From Onchidella celtica (taxonomy: Eukaryota; Mollusca; Gastropoda; Systellommatophora; Onchidiidae): 64,000 nt of DNA. Each line of letters opens with the position of its first letter. Within the stretch, counting starts at the first letter, position 1. Both the position numbers and the translations under genes were made by a program. The notes below the pieces were generated by a model. The model was not told where the DNA came from. It did no database searches and saw only the letters and a program-made list of their open reading frames with translations. The stretch is taken from the NCBI GenBank assembly GCA_963931925.1, contig OZ007569.1:25584524-25648523 (forward strand). Reading direction: 5' to 3'. Shown in pieces: positions 45,918-56,416 of the stretch.

Positions 45918-48207
45918 TTATGCCACCCGTTGGCCTGAGGCTGTCCCTTTAAAGGAAATATCGGCCGATCACGTCGCCGAGGCATTGGTGACCATATTCA
46001 CACGTGTCGGATTCCCGTCCGAATTATTATCTGATAGAGGTCCACAATTCACCTCTGACCTTTTCAGGAAAGTATTGGAACTCACGGGCATTAGGCAGAA
46101 ACTTACGTCGCCATACCATCCACAGTCCAATGGCTGTTGCGAGCGCTGGAATGCCACCATGAAAACTATGCTGGCACGCGTTTCCGCCGATAGACCTGGT
46201 GACTGGGACCGTCGACTTCCGGCCATCTTGTTCGCATATAGGGAACTCCCAAATGCGACAACGGGTTTTTCCCCGTTTGAACTTTTATACGGTCGAAAAC
46301 CACGTGGCCCGATGGCCATTTTACGCGATTTATACGCCGGTTCTGATACCGACGTTCCTGATACGCGATCCGCGTATCAGTACATAGTCGATCTCCGACA
46401 TAGAATAGTTAATGCATGCGACCTGGCTCGACAATTTGCATGCGTACGGACCAGGTCATTTATAGGATATCGCGATCGGGGTAGTCGGTTAAGAACCCTG
46501 TCAGTCGGAGATCGGGCATTGGTGCTGCTACCAGAAACGAATAACAAACTACTCCTCACTTGGAAAGGCCCCTTTCTAGTTAAAAAGCGACTCTCGAGAG
46601 TTAATTATCTCATTACCATACGTGGTAACGATAAGGTGTACCATATTAATATGTTGAAAAAGTATCTTACCGATGATCAAACTCATCACGATCATTCATG
46701 CCATGTTGTGGCCCAAGCAAACGCAGCGATGGTCACTATCGATGACAACGACCGGGAGCCATTATCTATGACTAGATCGCTCCTATCCTTGCAAGCCACA
46801 GAGGACGCGACTTCCGTTAATATCAATCCAGAGCTGGATCAAAGTAAGACACAGGACATCATGAATCTTGTTCGGGAGTTTTCGCCAGTATTCACTGATT
46901 TGCCGGGTAAAACATCCTTAGTTCAACACGTCATCCGGTTGCACTCGGACGTACCCGTGTTTGTCAAACCCTACCCGCGCCCGCTGCAAGCGCACGACAC
47001 CATACAGTCCGAGGTGGAAAAGATACTCAGCTTAGGAGTCATTGAGCGCTCGACGAGCCCTTACTGCTCGCCGATTGTACTAGTAAAGAAAACAGACGGT
47101 TCCGTTAGATTTTGTATCGATTACAGGAAGCTTAACGCTCTAACCATTTACGATGCTGAACCTATCCCGAATCAGGAAGATCTATTTGCGCGATTGGCCG
47201 AGTCGTCCGTGTTTTCGAAAATTGATTTGGCTAAAGGCTACTGGCAAATCCCAATGGAAGAGGCCAGTAAACAGTACACAGCGTTTCAGACCCCTATGGG
47301 TCTCATGCAATGGAGATTCATGCCATTCGGTCTCGTAACGGCACCAGCGACATTTGCGAGGATGATGAACATCCTATTGCAGCAGACACCATGCGTCCTA
47401 AGCTACTTTGACGACATTTGCGCTTTCCATACGGATTGGAAAGGCCACTTAGAAGCACTTCGTCAAGTGCTTAGTAAACTTCGAGATGCCGGGCTTACAG
47501 CTAAGCCTAGCAAAGTCTTCCTGGGTTATACGCAGATTAACTTTCTGGGACATACTATCGCCAAAGGCGTCCAAACACCGGACGACAGTAAGATAAGTAA
47601 GATTTTAAAACTCCAGGCTCCTCATACTAAGAAGCAGGTTCGTAGCCTGTTAGGCTTCTTAAGCTATTATCGGAAATTCGTTCCTAATTTTTCGGCCCTT
47701 ACGGCCCCGTTATCCGATCTTACAAGAAAAGACAGACCCAACAAAATTACCTGGAATACGCAGTGCGCCACCGCGCTCGCGACAGTGCAGCAACTGTTCT
47801 CCAGTTCGCCGCTGCTTATCCTACCGAATATTAGGCGCACCTTCACCGTCCGAACTGACGCGTCGGACCAAGGAATTGGAGCTGTTTTGCTTCAGGAAAG
47901 AGATGGCTTATTGCGCCCTTGTATGTACGCTAGCCGGAAATTACTTCCGAGAGAGCAGAGATACGCTATTATAGAGCGAGAATGCCTGGCGATTGTATAC
48001 GCCGTAGACGCGTTTTCCCGCTACCTACTTATGACAGAATTCGTCATCGAGACAGACCATAAACCGTTGTTATTTTTAAAATCGAACCGAGCCAAGAACG
48101 CTCGTTTGACCAGATGGAGTCTGGCCCTTCAGGAATACCGCTTCATTATAAAGGCCATTCCTGGTGGAGATAATGTCCATGCCGACCTATTATCACGGTT
48201 ACCTTAA
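45918..48207 (+). pseudogene. Partial pol: integrase (part), reverse transcriptase, RNase H
   Basis: Open from the truncation point to 48207 (first Met at 45985). Contains SDRGPQF and HPQSNGCCERWN of the integrase core, the GPF..VNYLI tail, the reverse-transcriptase YFDDICAF box and RNase H. It differs from the complete copy by one residue noticed (Ser for Leu in MTR-LLSL). Gag, protease and the integrase zinc finger are missing. Confidence 0.85.
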
Positions 48208-48825
48208 TCTTGTTGTATTTTAGTCTGTCATATGTATTGGCGTTGGATACTGATTAGCACCTCATTCAGAGACCGAGGGATGGTATCACATATTGTTCAC
48301 CCATTGTGAACACTTTTCACCTACCCCTGTGCTTTCCTTTGTTCCAACAGCTATTTTACTGACGTCGACCCGTATTTTGGCCACACCAGACGTTGTTGCC
48401 CAGGGTCGAGGACGAGAAGTCATGGCAGACCAGGAGTCCAGATCCACTAATGCCATCGATGCTACTATAGTTATCTTTTCTTGAGTATTATTCATTGTAT
48501 GTATGCATTCCTGATGACATTCGCACAGGATCAGTGTTGTACTCTAAAATTTTAGAGTTATGATTGTTAATGTCTACGTATTTAGAGGTAAGATTTAATC
48601 CTCAGAGAGATATATACTTTTGGACGGAACCTTAAGATTTTCATGAAGTTTTGTCCATCAGGGATACCCGTCCTGTAGGTTTTTTTTAACTTTAGTACTA
48701 GTCTTAGTTATTACCTAGTATTCTTAGTTAAGTTAACCTTTCGAGCAATTTCTCGACTCATGCCTTCCCCTTACGATAATCACTTATATCGTTAAAATTG
48801 CAAATTTTAACTGGGGTGGGGGATG
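45918..48825 (+). mobile_element. 5'-truncated Gmr1-like element
   Basis: Matches 53509-56416 with only three substitutions noticed, beginning abruptly in the integrase core (ATRWPEAVP). It runs through reverse transcriptase, RNase H, the 3' untranslated part and polypurine tract into the LTR at 48826, which it shares with the complete element to its right. No target duplication is visible at its left end. Confidence 0.9.
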
Positions 48826-50054
48826 TGTCATGATTCAGATGTTATTAAAACTCACGCAGAGAGTGAGTTGTTGTTGTTTTACCAGGGCCATGAGAAATTG
48901 GCTGGTGGCCTTGAACGGTCCTCGCCGAATTATAGTTGGTGAGTAAATAAATGTAAAGTTAAACTGTTAGATTCACGCTTGTCGGTTTTAATGTTCGTGA
49001 TTAATAAGTAATGGAGTAGGGGTGAAACAAGGTGGGCACAGTTGACATTGTTAAGTATGACTAGACAAGTTTTTGCACGTTAACTGGCTGGTAGAATAGT
49101 GCAGACGTATTACTACAATTAAAATGGTGGGAGGTTTCGACCTATGAGATAGCTGAACTAATTGGGCCAGCGGACTAGCACGCTGGGTAGTTACATAGTA
49201 TATAACATCGTGTAACGTTCAGATTAGGGGAATACAGACGAGCAGAAGCATCGTGTCGTGAAGTATCTCCGGTTGACCAGTACCTGAACTGTGTGCTTTG
49301 AAGACAAGAAGTCCTTGTTAACGGACTGGCTGAGCTCGAGAAAGAAAGGTCCGAGTGGGCTGACCTTTGAAAGCCCACGCTGCGCTATATTGATGTTCGC
49401 GCCTACCAGTAGGCGTGAGCAATGGTAATATATCTTATTTATTCAAGCATAATAGAGATCGGAGATAGAGAGAGAACTACAGCCTCATAGGAAGACTAAG
49501 GAAACCCCAGCTGGCACTCGACCACGAGTGTCCTGTATCATAGATCTATTGCCATAGTATGATTGGAATAATATAGCACATTGTTGATGAATTGAATAGT
49601 GATTGTGCATAAAATATAGTCTTTTGGCAACTGCTTAAATTACCTACAAGCCGAAGAGTGCTTCTGTAGGCTTTGAACGTACTGGGCTCTCCTAACATTT
49701 AAGCCCATATGATTATGGAGAGTTTGCCTGGCGACTGGCCAGTGGCGACTCAACTGTCACTTTAAATTGATATCTAGTTTCGTATAATATACCTATTTGC
49801 TATTGATTGCAGTACCTCCATAGTTACATGAATATCATTGGTTAAGTTATTAATTAGAGTTTTTTTGGTTTGAATATATACCCCTATTGTCTTTTGTTTT
49901 TGTTATTAATATTTATGTAAACTATGGCCTGACCGGCCTGACATATATACGCTCTAGTTATTTAATACTTTTCTTGTGTGGTTGTGTCCGAGTGTGAGTT
50001 AGCTGCCTCTCGTGCAGTCGTAACATCCCCAAGACCCTAACTCTGCTCGTGACA
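48826..50054 (+). repeat. Gmr1-like LTR, shared between the two copies
   Basis: 1,229 bp, TGTCA...TGACA. It is the 3' LTR of the truncated copy and the 5' LTR of the complete one. Confidence 0.9.
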
Positions 50055-51240
50055 TCTGGAGGGGATCCCACTGACATCTGAAGAGGACCCGTCACCCTCT
50101 GACATCTAGAGGACACTACTATCATCTGAAGAGGACCCCGTCAACAGCTGCAGGTCTACCACTCTACACTCCACTGTTATTTATATCATTTTTGTTTACA
50201 GATAGTTTTGTATACTGCTATTTTTTTTTGTTTCTCCCCCACATGTCTGGCATGTCCTCTCGTCATTGATCCTGGGACCACTACGAGGGACTGACAGCTA
50301 GCATCAGGAAAAGACAAGACCAGCGCTGTGGACCAAGGGAAAGAGCCAGTCCATTTTGCCCAGTTGAGTGAACCATCTGTATTTGTCTTCGTTTGAGGGG
50401 TTCGTCGTTCCAGCTCCCTTACTTTTGACAGGCATTATTTTTTCTTTTGTGTTAGATTAGATACGCGGGAGGTTGGAAGGGATCGAGACTCAGCATACCT
50501 CTTTTTGCCAGACTAGCAGATCTAGATGGCGTTTAAAACGGATAGGAGATTTGCTTTGCCTTGAATAGTTCTGTAGGGACCTGTTATTCGTATAGATTGT
50601 TAGCGTTCTATATTCCTCGTATTTTAGGAAGACGTCTCTCCTGTTCTTTTTCTTACCTTTTTGTAGATAGTTTCAGGTTAGTCAGGTCTGTTGTCGTTTG
50701 TTCTTTCTGTTAGTCTCGTCTTACTCTCCATGTAATTCTTTTCCATTATAGTGTTGCATTATTATATTTTGTATTCATACTTGCTATATTATTGCCTGGG
50801 ATAAATCACGTGTCTAGGGCACGTTGAGAGATAATCTGGATATTAGAGTTGTTAGGCTTGTATAGCCAAGGAAGTTAATATCGTGAATATTGATTTATTC
50901 CGATTTATAGCAGAGGGAACGCTGCTAGGAGTGTACGGAAAATACACTGGGAATATTACATTGGTATCGTTAGTTAACGACCAATCACGGAAGCAGTAGA
51001 CTGACTGCTTGAGGATTAGGAGAAATACGTGGAGTTAAGTGATCACTGAGATAGCTCAACCACTACTTGGTTGACTAAGACGTACAGTTTGTTGTTGATT
51101 TCGTTAATTTCGTTCATACTGCAGGAACGAACACCCGCAGAGTGCAATTGATAAATTGCTTAAAGGGAGAATAAAGTTAGAGATTTTTCAGAAGTTGTCC
51201 TCGATTAGGACATTATTATATCGCATTATCGACCGATATC
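50055..51240 (+). other. Untranslated leader of the Gmr1-like element
   Basis: 1.2 kb between LTR and gag. It opens with TCTGGAGGGGATCCCA; the TGG at 50057 could start a primer-binding site but I cannot name the tRNA. The motif GACATCTGAAGAGGAC recurs with variations four times at 50051-50135. Confidence 0.5.
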
Positions 51241-51921
51241 ATGGCCGAACTACAGAAATATTTGGAACTAGCCCAATCATTTGGCATACCGGAAGCTCAG
51301 CGTGCTTCTTGGGTAGACCAGAAACTGAAAGAAGAACGAGAAGAAAAGGCCGCGGAGAGATTACGAGAAGAAAAGGCCGCGGAGAGATTACGAGAAGAAA
51401 AGGCCGCGGAGAGATTACGAGAAGAAAAGGCCGCGGAGATATTACGCCAAGAAAAGGCCGCGGAGATATTACGCCAAGAAAAGGCCGCGGAGATATTACG
51501 CCAAGAAAAGGCCGCGGAGATATTACGCCAAGAAAAAGCTGCGGAACGAGACGATAGAGCCGCGGAACGCGCGGAAAAACAGGCTCAAAGAGAGTACGAG
51601 CTCGCTTTGAAACAGTTAGAAGCGAAGCAAGCCCAACCTACCGGGGCTCCGGAAGTTACTTCCAATAATAAAACGAAGCCTAAATTGCCAACCTTTAATG
51701 ATAAGGTTGATCGTATTGATTCCTACCTACACCGCTTCGAACTCCATGCCGTTTGCGCGGGATGGCAGCGTAGTGAGTACACGTCATGCCTCGCCAATCT
51801 TTTGACAGGGAGAGCGTTGGAAGTTTTCCATAGCCTCACTATTGATGACGCTAGGGACTATGACATTCTAAAGACCGCGCTATTAAAGCGTTTCCAACAT
51901 ACGGAAGATGGGATTTCATAA
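51241..51921 (+). CDS. Gag, N-terminal part (Gmr1-like)
   Basis: 226 codons from ATG 51241. Residues ~34-105 are a highly charged coiled coil built of 9-residue repeats (EEKAAERLR, later QEKAAEILR), encoded by a 27-bp tandem repeat (51340-51555). Then comes the capsid-like retrotransposon gag domain: LPTFNDKVDRIDSYLHRFE, FHSL, LLKRFQHTEDG. The frame stops just after HTEDG, while the gag domain goes on in the next forward frame (FHKRFRDCKPE) from 51912. The likely cause is one extra G in GATGGGATTT; a programmed frameshift is less likely because the break lies inside a domain. Gag forms the virus-like particle in the cytoplasm. Confidence 0.85.
   Translation: MAELQKYLELAQSFGIPEAQRASWVDQKLKEEREEKAAERLREEKAAERLREEKAAERLREEKAAEILRQEKAAEILRQEKAAEILRQEKAAEILRQEKAAERDDRAAERAEKQAQREYELALKQLEAKQAQPTGAPEVTSNNKTKPKLPTFNDKVDRIDSYLHRFELHAVCAGWQRSEYTSCLANLLTGRALEVFHSLTIDDARDYDILKTALLKRFQHTEDGIS
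51340..51555 (+). repeat. 27-bp tandem repeat coding the Gag coiled coil
   Basis: Seven full units and one degenerate unit, each nine codons. Units 1-3 code for ERLR ends and units 4-7 for EILR ends, so two sub-blocks were amplified separately. Confidence 0.9.
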
Positions 51922-54900
51922 GCGTTTCCGCGATTGCAAGCCGGAGGCATCTGAGAATTTCTCTACTTACGTGGACCGCCTCCGCCACCTACTCAGCCGT
52001 TGGACTGAGTTGGCCGGTGTGGAAGAGGGAAACTACAAGAAACTATATGATTTGATAATTAAAGACCAAATATATATGTCCTGCCACACGGACCTGGTGG
52101 CGCATTTTAAGGAACAAGCCCCCAAAACTACCGTCGAGATAACATCGATAGCGGAACGGTATGCTGCGGCTCACCCTAATCGATCGTTAGCTAAAGCTAA
52201 AGTAAGCGAACCGTGTTACGCCGGCGCTGCTACTAAGACACCGGTACCGTCGAGACAATCAAGACAGCCCTTTCGACAGTCGCCGCAGGTTCGTCCACGG
52301 TCCGAGCCGCCGGTTAGCAGGAGGCAACCGAATCCCCATAAATTTTCTCGGGACTGGGAACCCCGATATACACGTCCTTTCCCTACCGGAGGACCGCGTA
52401 ACAACTACTATCAAGCGCCCACATTTCCTTCTTATCGAGGTACACCTCGAAGGGATGATAATCCAGTCTACTGTTATAGATGTGGCGCCGGAGGCCACAT
52501 TGCGCGACAATGCAGAGTTAGATTAGATGCGGCAAATGCATGCTCTGTAGCATTCACCGAAAACCGCGGTTACAGAACTAGGAATGCCGAAACCGTAGAT
52601 AAAGTTATTCCAGTTATGTCCGCCCTCCACGAGCGAGGCGCGCTGACATTGTATGAGGGACGAGTAAACGCCATACGAGCATCCGTATTGCGAGATTCAG
52701 GCTGTACAACCGTCGGTGTACGTGAATCGCTGGTCCGTCCTGCACAACTCCTGGATCGCGACGCGACATGCATTACTTTTGGTGGTTCAGTTGAACATTT
52801 TCGTTTGGCGGAAATATATGTTGACACACCGTTTATAACTGGTGTTGTCACGGCCTGCGTGCTACCAAATCCGGTCGCCGACCTAATCATTGGGAATATT
52901 CCCCACTTAAAGGACGTCTCCGATTGCGAACTCGGGATTTGGGATGATAACGACATTGCGTGTGTCACGACAAGACAACAATCGCGTCGCCAGAGTGACG
53001 ACACATTACGATCGCCTGTCGTCGATTTGGATGTAACCCCCGAGATTTTTCGTAACGAACAGCGCACAGATCCATCACTAAAGCCCCTCTTTGCTAAGAT
53101 TGATCCGGACAACCCGGATACATCCAGGTTCTGCCTTAAAGACGACCTCCTATATCGCGTTTTTCGGGGAAAGCGCGAAACTATTTTGCAATTGATCATA
53201 CCGAGATCATTTCGCCGAGACATCACCCGCCTCGCGCACGACACGCCATTGGCGGGCCACCAAGGCAAAGCGAGAACAAAATCGAGAGTCCTGTCTCAGT
53301 TTTTTTGGCCCGGGGTTTACGGGGACATAAATAGCTATGTGTCGCGTTGCGATACATGCCAGAAAAGAACCCCCAAAGGAAAAACTTCGCGGGCACCTAT
53401 ACAAGAGATGCCGCCGGTTTCCACTCCATTTCAGCGAGTTGCCGTCGACATCGTCGGGCCATTACCGAAGTCGGATAGAGGCCATCGGTTTATTCTATCA
53501 GTAATCGATTATGCCACCCGTTGGCCTGAGGCTGTCCCTTTAAAGGAAATATCGGCCGATCACGTCGCCGAGGCATTGGTGACCATATTCACACGTGTCG
53601 GATTCCCGTCCGAATTATTATCTGATAGAGGTCCACAATTCACCTCTGACCTTTTCAGGAAAGTATTGGAACTCACGGGCATTAGGCAGAAACTTACGTC
53701 GCCATACCATCCACAGTCCAATGGCTGTTGCGAGCGCTGGAATGCCACCATGAAAACTATGCTGGCACGCGTTTCCGCCGATAGACCTGGTGACTGGGAC
53801 CGTCGACTTCCGGCCATCTTGTTCGCATATAGGGAACTCCCAAATGCGACAACGGGTTTTTCCCCGTTTGAACTTTTATACGGTCGAAAACCACGTGGCC
53901 CGATGGCCATTTTACGCGATTTATACGCCGGTTCTGATACCGACGTTCCTGATACGCGATCCGCGTATCAGTACATAGTCGATCTCCGACATAGAATAGT
54001 TAATGCATGCGACCTGGCTCGACAATTTGCATGCGTACGGACCAGGTCATTTATAGGATATCGCGATCGGGGTAGTCGGTTAAGAACCCTGTCAGTCGGA
54101 GATCGGGCATTGGTGCTGCTACCAGAAACGAATAACAAACTACTCCTCACTTGGAAAGGCCCCTTTCTAGTTAAAAAGCGACTCTCGAGAGTTAATTATC
54201 TCATTACCATACGTGGTAACGATAAGGTGTACCATATTAATATGTTGAAAAAGTATCTTACCGATGATCAAACTCATCACGATCATTCATGCCATGTTGT
54301 GGCCCAAGCAAACGCAGCGATGGTCACTATCGATGACAACGACCGGGAGCCATTATCTATGACTAGATTGCTCCTATCCTTGCAAGCCACAGAGGACGCG
54401 ACTTCCGTTAATATCAATCCAGAGCTGGATCAAAGTAAGACACAGGACATCATGAATCTTGTTCGGGAGTTTTCGCCAGTATTCACTGATTTGCCGGGTA
54501 AAACATCCTTAGTTCAACACGTCATCCGGTTGCACTCGGACGTACCCGTGTTTGTCAAACCCTACCCGCGCCCGCTGCAAGCGCACGACACCATACAGTC
54601 CGAGGTGGAAAAGATACTCAGCTTAGGAGTCATTGAGCGCTCGACGAGCCCTTACTGCTCGCCGATTGTACTAGTAAAGAAAACAGACGGTTCCGTTAGA
54701 TTTTGTATCGATTACAGGAAGCTTAACGCTCTAACCATTTACGATGCTGAACCTATCCCGAATCAGGAAGATCTATTTGCGCGATTGGCCGAGTCGTCCG
54801 TGTTTTCGAAAATTGATTTGGCTAAAGGCTACTGGCAAATCCCAATGGAAGAGGCCAGTAAACAGTACACAGCGTTTCAGACCCCTATGGGTCTCATGCA

Positions 54901-55798
54901 ATGGAGATTCATGCCATTCGGTCTCGTAACGGCACCAGCGACATTTGCGAGGATGATGAACATCCTATTGCAGCAGACACCATGCGTCCTAAGCTACTTT
55001 GACGACATTTGCGCTTTCCATACGGATTGGAAAGGCCACTTAGAAGCACTTCGTCAAGTGCTTAGTAAACTTCGAGATGCCGGGCTTACAGCTAAGCCTA
55101 GCAAAGTCTTCCTGGGTTATACGCAGATTAACTTTCTGGGACATACTATCGCCAAAGGCGTCCAAACACCGGACGACAGTAAGATAAGTAAGATTTTAAA
55201 ACTCCAGGCTCCTCATACTAAGAAGCAGGTTCGTAGCCTGTTAGGCTTCTTAAGCTATTATCGGAAATTCGTTCCTAATTTTTCGGCCCTTACGGCCCCG
55301 TTATCCGATCTTACAAGAAAAGACAGACCCAACAAAATTACCTGGAATACGCAGTGCGCCACCGCGCTCGCGACAGTGCAGCAACTGTTCTCCAGTTCGC
55401 CGCTGCTTATCCTACCGAATATTAGGCGCACCTTCACCGTCCGAACTGACGCGTCGGACCAAGGAATTGGAGCTGTTTTGCTTCAGGAAAGAGATGGCTT
55501 ATTGCGCCCTTGTATGTACGCTAGCCGGAAATTACTTCCGAGAGAGCAGAGATACGCTATTATAGAGCGAGAATGCCTGGCGATTGTATACGCCGTAGAC
55601 GCGTTTTCCCGCTACCTACTTATGACAGAATTCGTCATCGAGACAGACCATAAACCGTTGTTATTTTTAAAATCGAACCGAGCCAAGAACGCTCGTTTGA
55701 CCAGATGGAGTCTGGCCCTTCAGGAATACCGCTTCATTATAAAGGCCATTCCTGGTGGAGATAATGTCCATGCCGACCTATTATCACGGTTACCTTAA
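51908..55798 (+). CDS. Gag C-terminus plus Pol polyprotein (Gmr1-like)
   Basis: 1,296 residues. About 1-90: rest of the gag domain. 189-202: zinc knuckle CYRCGAGGHIARQC. 263-265: protease active site DSG. 444-484: integrase zinc finger (H444, H451, C481, C484). Integrase core D514, D573, E609, with exactly 35 residues between the last two. About 750-765: GPY/F-type tail (WKGPF..VNYLI). About 870-1085: reverse transcriptase, with KIDLAKGYWQIP and the catalytic YFDD at 1030-1033. About 1160-1296: RNase H (RTDASDQGIGAVLL, ERECLAIVYAV, ETDHKPL, NVHADLLSRLP). All catalytic residues seen are intact. The Met at 51908 is only the first in the open frame; normally this would be read as a continuation of gag. 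Confidence 0.9.
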   Translation: MGFHKRFRDCKPEASENFSTYVDRLRHLLSRWTELAGVEEGNYKKLYDLIIKDQIYMSCHTDLVAHFKEQAPKTTVEITSIAERYAAAHPNRSLAKAKVSEPCYAGAATKTPVPSRQSRQPFRQSPQVRPRSEPPVSRRQPNPHKFSRDWEPRYTRPFPTGGPRNNYYQAPTFPSYRGTPRRDDNPVYCYRCGAGGHIARQCRVRLDAANACSVAFTENRGYRTRNAETVDKVIPVMSALHERGALTLYEGRVNAIRASVLRDSGCTTVGVRESLVRPAQLLDRDATCITFGGSVEHFRLAEIYVDTPFITGVVTACVLPNPVADLIIGNIPHLKDVSDCELGIWDDNDIACVTTRQQSRRQSDDTLRSPVVDLDVTPEIFRNEQRTDPSLKPLFAKIDPDNPDTSRFCLKDDLLYRVFRGKRETILQLIIPRSFRRDITRLAHDTPLAGHQGKARTKSRVLSQFFWPGVYGDINSYVSRCDTCQKRTPKGKTSRAPIQEMPPVSTPFQRVAVDIVGPLPKSDRGHRFILSVIDYATRWPEAVPLKEISADHVAEALVTIFTRVGFPSELLSDRGPQFTSDLFRKVLELTGIRQKLTSPYHPQSNGCCERWNATMKTMLARVSADRPGDWDRRLPAILFAYRELPNATTGFSPFELLYGRKPRGPMAILRDLYAGSDTDVPDTRSAYQYIVDLRHRIVNACDLARQFACVRTRSFIGYRDRGSRLRTLSVGDRALVLLPETNNKLLLTWKGPFLVKKRLSRVNYLITIRGNDKVYHINMLKKYLTDDQTHHDHSCHVVAQANAAMVTIDDNDREPLSMTRLLLSLQATEDATSVNINPELDQSKTQDIMNLVREFSPVFTDLPGKTSLVQHVIRLHSDVPVFVKPYPRPLQAHDTIQSEVEKILSLGVIERSTSPYCSPIVLVKKTDGSVRFCIDYRKLNALTIYDAEPIPNQEDLFARLAESSVFSKIDLAKGYWQIPMEEASKQYTAFQTPMGLMQWRFMPFGLVTAPATFARMMNILLQQTPCVLSYFDDICAFHTDWKGHLEALRQVLSKLRDAGLTAKPSKVFLGYTQINFLGHTIAKGVQTPDDSKISKILKLQAPHTKKQVRSLLGFLSYYRKFVPNFSALTAPLSDLTRKDRPNKITWNTQCATALATVQQLFSSSPLLILPNIRRTFTVRTDASDQGIGAVLLQERDGLLRPCMYASRKLLPREQRYAIIERECLAIVYAVDAFSRYLLMTEFVIETDHKPLLFLKSNRAKNARLTRWSLALQEYRFIIKAIPGGDNVHADLLSRLP

Positions 55799-56414
55799 TC
55801 TTGTTGTATTTTAGTCTGTCATATGTATTGGCGTTGGATACTGATTAGCACCTCATTCAGAGACCGAGGGATGGTATCACATATTGTTCACCCATTGTGA
55901 ACACTTTTCACCTACCCCTGTGCTTTCCTTTGTTCCAACAGCTATTTTACTGACGTCGACCCGTATTTTGGCCACACCAGACGTTGTTGCCCAGGGTCGA
56001 GGACGAGAAGTCATGGCAGACCAGGAGTCCAGATCCACTAATGCCATCGATGCTACTATAGTTATCTTTTCTTGAGTATTATTCATTGTATGTATGCATT
56101 CCTGATGACATTCGCACAGGATCAGTGTTGTACTCTAAAATTTTAGAGTTATGATTGTTAATGTCTACGTATTTAGAGGTAAGATTTAATCCTCAGAGAG
56201 ATATATACTTTTGGACGGAACCTTGAGATTTTCATGAAGTTTTGTCCATCAGGGATACCCGTCCTGTAGGTTTTTTTTAACTTTAGTACTAGTCTTAGTT
56301 ATTACCTAGTATTCTTAGTTAAGTTAACCTTTCGAGCAATTTCTCGACTCATGCCTTCCCCTTACGATAATCATTTATATCGTTAAAATTGCAAATTTTA
56401 ACTGGGGTGGGGGA
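55799..56414 (+). other. 3' untranslated part and polypurine tract of the Gmr1-like element
   Basis: 0.6 kb without an env-like frame, ending in the polypurine tract GGGGTGGGGGA at 56404-56414. The same part in the truncated copy is 48208-48823. Confidence 0.7.
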
Positions 56415-56416
56415 TG

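Noticed and set aside
45918-45940. Target-site duplication for the tandem Gmr1-like pair
   Set aside because: Bases left of 45918 and right of 57635 (CCGTT) do not match; the left end is a truncation, not an LTR border.
51340-51555. CRISPR-like array
   Set aside because: The 27-bp units are directly adjacent without spacers and code for a coiled coil in a retrotransposon.
51156-51557. 133-codon Arg/Lys-rich frame with KGRGEITRR repeats
   Set aside because: Alternative frame of the 27-bp repeat in gag; the gag frame leads into a recognised capsid domain.
52570-53268. 232-codon minus-strand frame in the pol region
   Set aside because: Antisense of protease/integrase coding sequence without recognisable motifs.
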